8,691 nucleotides of DNA from Acidobacteriota bacterium. GTDB lineage: Bacteria; Acidobacteriota; Terriglobia; Terriglobales; Acidobacteriaceae. The position numbers were made by a program, and so were the translations under genes. The stretch spans positions 1 through 8,691 of the forward strand of contig JAJZAL010000221.1 of the NCBI GenBank assembly GCA_021799405.1, written 5' to 3'. Each line of letters opens with the position of its first letter. Position 1 is the first letter of the stretch. Positions 1 to 5,567 of this stretch are shown here, piece after piece. The notes beneath the pieces are model-generated. The model did not search any database. It saw only the letters and a program-made list of their open reading frames with translations, and was not told where the DNA came from.

Positions 1-408
1 GTCGCTCTGGTGAAGATGGTGCATGATGGGACCGTAGTTATCGAAAAACTTGCTGTAGACCGGCCAGCGATGATACTTCTCCCAGATCGCCTTGCCCACC
101 AGACGCGGCCCCTCGGCCTCGACCGCCGCCTTGAGCGTCAACCGCTCGCCTTCCGATACCACGTAGCTCAGACCCTCGTCGGGCGTGCGGTTGTCGTTCA
201 TCGCCGGCGTGGTGGAGGCAAACCAGCGCTCATCGATGCCCCCGCGATGCGCCCCATACGCATAAAGATCGCGCTCATCCAGCTTCAGCCGCCGACCCGG
301 AAGCATATACGACCGCGGCACCCACGTCGGCGACAATCGCAAAATGCCTTCCCCTGCCTCCAGCAACCGCCGGGTTGTGTGATTTACTGCAATGGCAGTT
401 TGATTCAC
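1..408 (-). CDS. Cupin / class I mannose-6-phosphate-isomerase-like protein, N-terminal part (runs off left edge)
   Basis: This is a partial gene of 136 visible codons, read leftward from a GTG at 408-406 and open to the window edge. The start is chosen because GAGAGGAA lies about 8 nt upstream (core GAGG at 420-417) and a good promoter lies further up. The protein begins MNQTAIAVNHTTRRLLEAGE. It continues with motifs ILRLSPTWVPRS, GAHRGGIDERWF, DEGLSYVV, YSKFFDN and finally HHLHQSD at the edge. From memory, this pattern is that of bacterial cupin proteins annotated as class I mannose-6-phosphate isomerase. The closely spaced histidines at the end would open the metal-binding cupin motif. No signal peptide is seen, so a cytoplasmic sugar-phosphate isomerase role is likely but inferred. 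The gene is divergent from the two putative exported glycoside hydrolases, which fits a sugar-use role. Only the N-terminus is visible, so the substrate is uncertain. Confidence 0.6.
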   Translation of the reverse strand, partial: MNQTAIAVNHTTRRLLEAGEGILRLSPTWVPRSYMLPGRRLKLDERDLYAYGAHRGGIDERWFASTTPAMNDNRTPDEGLSYVVSEGERLTLKAAVEAEGPRLVGKAIWEKYHRWPVYSKFFDNYGPIMHHLHQSD

Positions 409-511
409 GGTCTGTTCCTCTCGCGCTCAATCTCTGAGGGCTACCGCATCTGTCTTGTTCTCCAGTAGCGAGCCGTTGTGAGAGATCGGTTACTCCTCTT
501 AGGGATAGAAC

Positions 512-539
512 CTTATACGTAGCGCACCTCGATCGTCAA
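512..539 (-). promoter_or_regulatory. Sigma70-like promoter for the leftward cupin/isomerase gene
   Basis: Reading leftward, TTGACG (539-534) and TATAAG (517-512) are separated by 16 bp, close to the consensus -35 and -10 hexamers. Transcription would begin near 505 and give a leader of about 95 nt before the GTG at 408. A TACGTA palindrome (516-521) overlaps the -10 box and could be part of an operator, but no regulator can be named. The call is by pattern only. Confidence 0.55.
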
Positions 540-648
540 CTTTTTCCCTTACTTGTCCGCGATTGTCGAGAAACTGTCTGAGAAATCATACAATTTTGCA
601 AGTTCTACAGTCAGTCAAGGCGAACGACAGACTGAAGTGACCGGTCTC

Positions 649-678
649 TTGACAGGCCTAATATTGCGGTCCTATAGT
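649..678 (+). promoter_or_regulatory. Sigma70-like promoter for the tandem hydrolase operon
   Basis: TTGACA (649-654) is a perfect -35 hexamer, followed after 18 bp by TATAGT (673-678), a near-consensus -10. Transcription would start near 685, leaving a leader of about 230 nt before the ATG at 915. An inverted pair TCAGTC (611-616) / GACTGA (630-635) lies just upstream of the -35 and could be an activator or repressor site. No transcript evidence is available. Confidence 0.55.
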
Positions 679-743
679 GCTTGCCAATCGCTCTTACCCG
701 CAGGAGTGGCCCTTGGTGATTTGCTTTCCACAGAAGGATGCCT

Positions 744-790
744 CTCCTGGGATGGGCTACGCGCGGCAATTACTCCTGCTCGATGGGCTA
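744..790. repeat. Imperfect direct repeat CTCCTG-N-GATGGGCTA
   Basis: The two copies, 744-759 and 773-790, share CTCCTG and GATGGGCTA exactly and differ only in a 1- versus 3-bp spacer. The copies start 29 bp apart (CTCCTG to CTCCTG), and the GATGGGCTA halves are 31 bp apart. They lie in the untranslated leader of the hydrolase operon. They could be a small tandem duplication or a paired binding site, and nothing in the sequence decides between these. Confidence 0.5.
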
Positions 791-904
791 AGGATCATGA
801 TCGTTCTGAGCGGACCAGCAATAAGGACTCAGGCACAGCTGCGATTTTGTGCGTGATCGAAAAGAACATAGGATTCGCCATGGTAGATTTGAACGCAAGA
901 AAAT

Positions 905-910
905 AAGGAG
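905..910 (+). promoter_or_regulatory. Shine-Dalgarno fixing the start of the first hydrolase
   Basis: AAGGAG is followed by AACA and then ATG at 915. It decides the start against the longer open frame that begins at 849. The same arrangement of a purine-rich site followed by ATGGAC-(A/G)-AGAA recurs before the second paralogue. Confidence 0.8.
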
Positions 911-914
911 AACA

Positions 915-3086
915 ATGGACCGAAGAACGTTTAACAAGATGGCAGGTCTCGCTGCGATTGGATCGATGGCGGAAAGTGCCAATATCAGCGCTCAATCGCA
1001 CTATCTCGCCGACGGTTCCTTACCGCCATCCGGCGGCGAAGTCCTGCTTGAAGACGACAAGCTACAGGTTGCATTTGATGCTGCTTCAGGAGCATTGACG
1101 CGTCTTGAAATGAAGTCTACGCACTGGGTTATCGAGCGCCGGCCGGAGCTTGGGGCCTCCTTCCGCCTGCTCGCGCCATTGCCGAGCCGCCGCGACAACT
1201 TTGTTCTCGGCCAAAAGCAAAAGGCCGTCGAAGTCAAAAGAGTCTCGGACCACGAAATCGAGTTGCGTTGGGAAAATCTCATCAGCGAGCATGGCGGCGT
1301 GCTGCCGATCACCGTGAAGGCGGCGGTGAGCCTCTTGAATGGAAGGCTCGCATTTCATGCAACTCTGGAAAATCATTCGCGAGTAACCGTCGAAACAATT
1401 GATTACCCGTATTTTGGAGACTTGAATCCGCCCGCGCGGAGCACACCGATGTCAGCCCGTACCATGTGGTACGGTGACCTCAACTCCGACGAAATCTACC
1501 CGAGCTTTGGCAATGAGAAGGGATACTGGGGCGTTGATTTTCCCACCAAGACTTTCGGTACGCATCGCAGTCTCTTCTGTCTGATCCAGGCTCCGGATGA
1601 GGGGCTTTACGTCGAATTGTCCGATCCAACGCAGCCGTATTATCTCGAATACACATTCGAGCAGCATCCTGGACTGCTGCACGGCAATGCGGTGCCGCAG
1701 ACCGATGAGATCTCTGGCCGGCCGGTTCATTTGGAATTTCGCACTTGCCATTTCATTTTTGCCCATCCCAATTCAACCGTGAAGCTGGCTCCGATCGTAC
1801 TCCGTGGCTACCAGGGCGATTGGCACGCGGGCGTTGATCTATATAAAGAGTGGCGAACCACCTGGTTCAAAGAACCGCACCTGCCCGACTGGGCAAAGGA
1901 AGTTCATTCCTGGACGATGCTCCGGATGAACACGCCGGAAGAAGATTATTCGATTCCTTACACGAAGTTTGTGGAATACGGCAAAGAGTATGCCGACAAT
2001 GGCGTGAGAGCCGTACAACTTGTCGGCTGGCATAAAGGCGGACAGGACCGCGATGTTCCTTCCGAGGATATTGACCCTCATCTGGGCACGTGGCAGGAAT
2101 TCCATGATGCGATCGCCAAGGTTCAGGCCATGGGTGTCAAGGTGATCCTGTTTGGTAAGTTGAACTGGGCCGACATGACCAGCGTATGGTACAAAAACGA
2201 ACTATACAAATACCAGGCCACCGATCCATATGGGATTCCCTACCAGCAAGGTGGGTATAGTTATGTAACTCCGACGCAACTGGCGGGAATCAACAATCGT
2301 CGCCAGGCGGTGATGGATTTTGCCGATCCTGATTATCGGGAGATTGCGGCAAAGGAGTTTCAGAAGATTCTGGCGCTTGGCTCCGCAGGCTGGTTGTGGG
2401 ATGAGGTTTGCCATCACGCAACCGCCTTATACAGCTTTGCTCCAGGACATGGATATACTCCGCCTGGCTATATCTATTCCGGAGACTTACCGCTATCCGC
2501 GCAACTCCGCGCCGCTGCCGATAAGGTCAGCCCCGATTTCATCTTCTCAGGCGAAGGCCCTCAAGATTGGCTGATGCAGTATTATCCAGTTTCTGAAACT
2601 GGTGTGCGTGCGATTCCAATTTGCCAATATATCGACAGCAACTACCTCATGTTGGCCGGAGTCAGTGGCTTTGACGATCGCGAGCAGCTCAACTTGATTC
2701 TCCTCCATCGATACGTAATCGAGTACGAGCCGTTTTACTATAAGGGTCACCTGCGTGATTTTCCGCTGACCCTGGCTTATGGGAAAAAGATCGATGCTCT
2801 GCGGCGCAAATACAAATCCTATCTTTGGGATGGTGAGTTTCGGGACACACTCGGGGCCACGGTCAGCTCCAGTGGATCGCATCGTTACTCTGTCTTCGTC
2901 GCGGACAATGGAAAACGAGCGGTTGTGGTCATCAACGAGGGTTTTGACCGCGCAATGGACGCCAAGGTGGAATTGCCTAACGTGGGAAGATTGATTGTGG
3001 CTACGCCAGAGGATCCCGACGGACAAACGACAACCGGCGAGATTACGATTCCAGCGAGGTCCGCCGCTGTGATAATTGAGCAATAG
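915..3086 (+). CDS. Putative exported glycoside-hydrolase-like protein (DUF6259-like), first of a tandem pair
   Basis: The product is 723 residues. The frame is open from 849, but the Shine-Dalgarno at 905-910 and alignment with the paralogue favour ATG 915. The protein starts MDRRTFNKMAGLAAIG, a Tat-like twin-arginine leader with a short, weakly hydrophobic core, so export is probable but not certain. Residues about 40-295 look beta-rich, like the sandwich domain of many glycosidases, with motifs VAFD-SGA, ETIDYPYFGDLNPP and GNEKGYWGV. GDWHAG at 301-306 leads into a TIM-barrel-like core (about 310-620) with QLVGWHKGGQD and LAGINNRR. GWLWDEVCHH places Asp496 and FSGEGPQDW places Glu547. These two acids are the inferred catalytic pair, by analogy with clan GH-D and GH101-type enzymes. 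The last 80 or so residues form a beta domain ending PARSAAVIIEQ. The best family match from memory is DUF6259, whose substrate is undefined. It is probably co-transcribed with the next gene. Confidence 0.6.
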   Translation: MDRRTFNKMAGLAAIGSMAESANISAQSHYLADGSLPPSGGEVLLEDDKLQVAFDAASGALTRLEMKSTHWVIERRPELGASFRLLAPLPSRRDNFVLGQKQKAVEVKRVSDHEIELRWENLISEHGGVLPITVKAAVSLLNGRLAFHATLENHSRVTVETIDYPYFGDLNPPARSTPMSARTMWYGDLNSDEIYPSFGNEKGYWGVDFPTKTFGTHRSLFCLIQAPDEGLYVELSDPTQPYYLEYTFEQHPGLLHGNAVPQTDEISGRPVHLEFRTCHFIFAHPNSTVKLAPIVLRGYQGDWHAGVDLYKEWRTTWFKEPHLPDWAKEVHSWTMLRMNTPEEDYSIPYTKFVEYGKEYADNGVRAVQLVGWHKGGQDRDVPSEDIDPHLGTWQEFHDAIAKVQAMGVKVILFGKLNWADMTSVWYKNELYKYQATDPYGIPYQQGGYSYVTPTQLAGINNRRQAVMDFADPDYREIAAKEFQKILALGSAGWLWDEVCHHATALYSFAPGHGYTPPGYIYSGDLPLSAQLRAAADKVSPDFIFSGEGPQDWLMQYYPVSETGVRAIPICQYIDSNYLMLAGVSGFDDREQLNLILLHRYVIEYEPFYYKGHLRDFPLTLAYGKKIDALRRKYKSYLWDGEFRDTLGATVSSSGSHRYSVFVADNGKRAVVVINEGFDRAMDAKVELPNVGRLIVATPEDPDGQTTTGEITIPARSAAVIIEQ

Positions 3087-3106
3087 AGCGAGTGCTGAAG
3101 GGAAAT

Positions 3107-3110
3107 GAGG
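3107..3110 (+). promoter_or_regulatory. Shine-Dalgarno deciding the start of the second hydrolase
   Basis: GAGG lies 5 nt before the ATG at 3116 and only 2 nt before the overlapping ATG at 3113. A weaker AAGGGA at 3098-3103 could serve 3113. Alignment of MDRREFNK with the MDRRTFNK start of the first paralogue favours 3116. The GTG at 3092, 6 bp after the upstream stop, lacks a matching site. Confidence 0.55.
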
Positions 3111-3115
3111 AAATG

Positions 3116-5299
3116 ATGGACAGAAGAGAATTTAATAAAATCGCGGGATTGGCTGCGATGGGGGTTATGGTTGAAAGTACGGATCTGCATGCGCGGTCAA
3201 CCGGTTCTCGCGAAGGCACAAGTACGGCTTCCGGCCAGGAGGTGATCCTTGAGGATCCCGAATTCCTGGTCGCGTTTGACAAGGCATCTGGCGCAATCAC
3301 GCGAATGGAGCGAAAGACCAGTCGCTGGATGATCGAGCGACGGCCTGAACTCGGTGTTTCCTTTCGCCTGCTGGTGCCTCTGCCTCATCAGCGTACCAAC
3401 TTCGTGCTCGGCCAGAAACAGCGGGCAGAGAGGGTAGAGAAGGTTGGCGGCGATAAGGTAGAGATCGTGTGGAAGAACCCGGTCAGCGAGCATGGCGGAA
3501 CCGTGCCGTTGACGCTGACCGCGACCGTGACACTGAGGAATGGAGCGCTGTCCTTCGTCGCAACCTTGGACAATGAGTCTGACCTTACAATTGAAACCAT
3601 CGATTATCCATACTTCGGCGACCTGAATCCTCCCTCGCCCGGCGAAACCATGCGATCTGAACATATGTGGTACGCCAATCTGGTAGGAGATGAGATTCAC
3701 CCGCACTTTGGAAATGAAAAGGGGTACTGGGGCGTCCGGTATCCGATGAAAACCATCGAGTCAAAACAGAGCCTCTTCTGTCTTATACAAGCTGCTTCGC
3801 AAGGACTCTATGTAGAGATGCAGGACCCGGCGCTGACCTATCTGCTCGAGTTCACATTTGAGCAGCACCCGGGGCTCGTAGATAGCACTGACAACCTGGT
3901 GCCGAAGGGCAACGAGATTTCAGGGCGGCCAGTGCATCTTGAATTCCGCACATGCCATTTTGTGTTTGCCCATCCGCACTCCACAAAGCAGCTCGTCCCC
4001 GTCGTGATGCGTGGTTATGACGGCGACTGGCACGCCGGCATTGACGTGTACAAAAAGTGTCGCGCTGCATGGTTTCAGCAACCGCACATCGCTTCGTGGG
4101 CCCTCGATGTTCACTCCTGGCTTCAACTACAAATCGATGGAGCGGAACAGGACTTTTCGATTCCGTATCGCGAACTTCCCAAATATATCGATGAATGCGC
4201 AGCCAATGGTGTGACCGCGATCCAGCTTGTAGGCTGGCAGATCGGCGGCCAGGACGGCGGAGATCCCTGCCTTGACACAGACCCCGGCCTTGGCACTTGG
4301 GAGGAGTTGCATCAGGCGATCCTGCATGCCCGCAGCAAAGGCGTGAAGATGATACTTTTCGGCAAACCTATCTGGGCTGATCTAACAACCGAATGGTATA
4401 AGAAGGAGCTTTACAAGTATCAAACCACTGATCCTTTTGGCATTCCCTATCAGACCGGTGGTTACAGCTATACAACACCAACACAGCTAGCGGGCATCAA
4501 TAACCGCCGCCGCGCCATCATGGACGTGCAGTGTCAGGCATACCGCGATATTGCGACAAAAGAGTTTGAGAAGATCGTTGCGCTCGGCGCCGCGGGCTGG
4601 CTTTTTGATGAGGTGTGTCATCACGGCCCGGTGGAATATTCCTTTAGTCCCGATCATGGCTACGCGCCTCCGGGCTACATCTACGGCGGAGATATGCCGA
4701 TGGCCCGGCAGTTTCGCGCTGCCGCGGACAAGGTGGATCGCGACTTCCTCTTTGCCGGAGAAGGACCGCAGGACTGGCTGCTACAGTATTATCCATTCTC
4801 TTACTTCCGCATCGGTGATGATTCCCGGCCGGTTTGCCGCTACATTGATTCCCAGGCTCCGTTGATGGTAGCGGTTACCGGCTTCGACGATCGTGAAAAG
4901 CTCAATCTGATTCTTCTGAATCGCTATGTCATTAGTTACGAACCCTTCAATTTCAAGGGTCATATTACAGACTTTCCTTTGACGCTTGCTTACGGCAAAA
5001 AGATTGATTCTTTGCGCCGCAGGTACAGAGAATATCTGTGGGACGCCGAGTATCGCGACACTCTGGGGGCCACCGTCACCGCCAACGGCAGGTGCAGGCA
5101 TTCAGTGTTTCTTGCGAAGAGCGGAAAGCGTGCGGTTGTCGTCGTGAACCAGGAATTTGCAAAGGAGATTTCGGTCAACGTGGAACTGCCCAATCCAGGC
5201 ACGCTTGCTGCTGCGACACCGGAAAATCAGCAGGCCAGCCCAACAACTGGCTCCCTTCATATTCCGGCACGATCCGCAGCCGTACTGATGGAGCAGTAA
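3116..5299 (+). CDS. Putative exported glycoside-hydrolase-like protein (DUF6259-like), second of a tandem pair
   Basis: The product is 727 residues and starts 29 bp after the stop of the first paralogue, so both are probably on one mRNA. By eye it matches that protein along its whole length at roughly 60% identity, with very few gaps. This points to an old tandem duplication. It starts MDRREFNKIAGLAAMG, again a Tat-like leader with a poor hydrophobic core. The same layout follows: an N-terminal beta-rich region with ETIDYPYFGDLNPP and GNEKGYWGV, a TIM-barrel-like core with QLVGWQIGGQD and LAGINNRR, and a C-terminal beta domain ending PARSAAVLMEQ. The inferred catalytic acids are Asp498 (WLFDEVCHH) and Glu549 (FAGEGPQDW), 51 residues apart as in the first copy. 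The segment after Glu549 (residues 561-577) differs in sequence and is two residues longer, which could change specificity. It is intact, with no sign of decay. The family is DUF6259-like from memory, and the reaction is unknown. Confidence 0.6.
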   Translation: MDRREFNKIAGLAAMGVMVESTDLHARSTGSREGTSTASGQEVILEDPEFLVAFDKASGAITRMERKTSRWMIERRPELGVSFRLLVPLPHQRTNFVLGQKQRAERVEKVGGDKVEIVWKNPVSEHGGTVPLTLTATVTLRNGALSFVATLDNESDLTIETIDYPYFGDLNPPSPGETMRSEHMWYANLVGDEIHPHFGNEKGYWGVRYPMKTIESKQSLFCLIQAASQGLYVEMQDPALTYLLEFTFEQHPGLVDSTDNLVPKGNEISGRPVHLEFRTCHFVFAHPHSTKQLVPVVMRGYDGDWHAGIDVYKKCRAAWFQQPHIASWALDVHSWLQLQIDGAEQDFSIPYRELPKYIDECAANGVTAIQLVGWQIGGQDGGDPCLDTDPGLGTWEELHQAILHARSKGVKMILFGKPIWADLTTEWYKKELYKYQTTDPFGIPYQTGGYSYTTPTQLAGINNRRRAIMDVQCQAYRDIATKEFEKIVALGAAGWLFDEVCHHGPVEYSFSPDHGYAPPGYIYGGDMPMARQFRAAADKVDRDFLFAGEGPQDWLLQYYPFSYFRIGDDSRPVCRYIDSQAPLMVAVTGFDDREKLNLILLNRYVISYEPFNFKGHITDFPLTLAYGKKIDSLRRRYREYLWDAEYRDTLGATVTANGRCRHSVFLAKSGKRAVVVVNQEFAKEISVNVELPNPGTLAAATPENQQASPTTGSLHIPARSAAVLMEQ

Positions 5300-5567
5300 T
5301 ACTTGCGGCATGTCGGCAACAACCACCCCAGCATCGTGAGTAACTTCGGATTTTCCCGGACCGGAGCCGCTTACGGCGGTTCCGGAAGGGGTTCACCTTA
5401 TTGAACTCCTGTGGCGCCGCCGGCTGCCACATTCCCCTCGGCAGCGCTCGTTGGTGCCGGAGACGCTGCTTGTGTTGCTGTTCGAAGGAGGGGCAACCGC
5501 CCGTCCAGGCGCGATGTTGTAAGTAACCAGCCTTTGTGGCAGCCTTATTGGGGAGAAAATTTCAATC
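5300..5567. other. GC-rich gap upstream of the malic enzyme gene
   Basis: Apart from the 5361-5385 hairpin, this gap holds a small inverted repeat TGTGGC (5410-5415) / GCCACA (5426-5431). It also holds overlapping partial inverted repeats around 5440-5469 (CGGCA/TGCCG and GCAGCG/CGCTGC). A strong ribosome-binding-like GAAGGAGGGG lies at 5484-5493, with GGGC-AACC-GCCC overlapping its end. No convincing promoter for the malic enzyme gene could be picked out, and no gene is visible. Confidence 0.5.
5361..5385 (+). terminator. GC-rich hairpin, probable terminator of the hydrolase operon
   Basis: CCGGAGCCGC (5361-5370) pairs with GCGGTTCCGG (5376-5385) through 10 bp, including one G-T wobble, around a 5-nt loop. 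It begins 62 nt after the stop of the second hydrolase. No T-run follows, so it may be an intrinsic terminator of the weak-U type, a Rho-assisted end or a 3' stabilising hairpin. Confidence 0.5.

Larger units (their letters stand above)
409..914. other. Divergent intergenic region with two promoters and a long rightward leader
   Basis: These 506 bp separate the divergent cupin-like gene from the hydrolase pair. The left third holds the leader and promoter of the leftward gene, and the middle holds the rightward promoter. The 685-904 stretch, the predicted rightward 5' leader, contains an imperfect direct repeat: CTCCTG-N1-GATGGGCTA at 744-759 and CTCCTG-N3-GATGGGCTA at 773-790. A 10-bp palindrome GATCATGATC lies at 793-802. 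An open frame at 553-906 has no plausible Shine-Dalgarno, no family resemblance and a start upstream of the promoter, so it is not called a gene. No riboswitch class is recognised. Confidence 0.6.

Noticed and set aside
10..468. 152-codon plus-strand open frame opposite the cupin-like gene
   Set aside because: It is a shadow of the minus-strand gene, whose product has recognisable motifs and whose start has a good Shine-Dalgarno. The plus frame is Arg/Pro-rich without motifs.
738..791. Short frame starting ATG-CCT-CTC and ending TAA, a possible leader peptide
   Set aside because: The purine-rich AGAAGG abuts the ATG with no spacing, and the peptide has no regulatory signature.
553..906. 117-codon plus-strand open frame in the divergent intergenic region
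   Set aside because: It starts on a non-ATG codon without a Shine-Dalgarno, begins upstream of the predicted promoter, runs through the promoter and resembles no family.
849..914. N-terminal extension of the first hydrolase
   Set aside because: The extension is highly basic and has no ribosome-binding site, and it would hide the Tat-like leader. AAGGAG before ATG 915 and the paralogue's start both favour 915.
2547..3083. 178-codon minus-strand open frame inside the first hydrolase
   Set aside because: It is an antisense shadow of a coding frame that is conserved between the two paralogues.
3092..3115. GTG start at 3092 for the second hydrolase
   Set aside because: There is no Shine-Dalgarno at the right distance, and the extra eight residues have no match in the paralogue. 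ATG 3116 (or 3113) is better.
915..5299. Mobile element or recent recombination behind the duplicated genes
   Set aside because: There are no terminal repeats, transposase or target-site duplications. The copies differ along their whole length, so the duplication is old.
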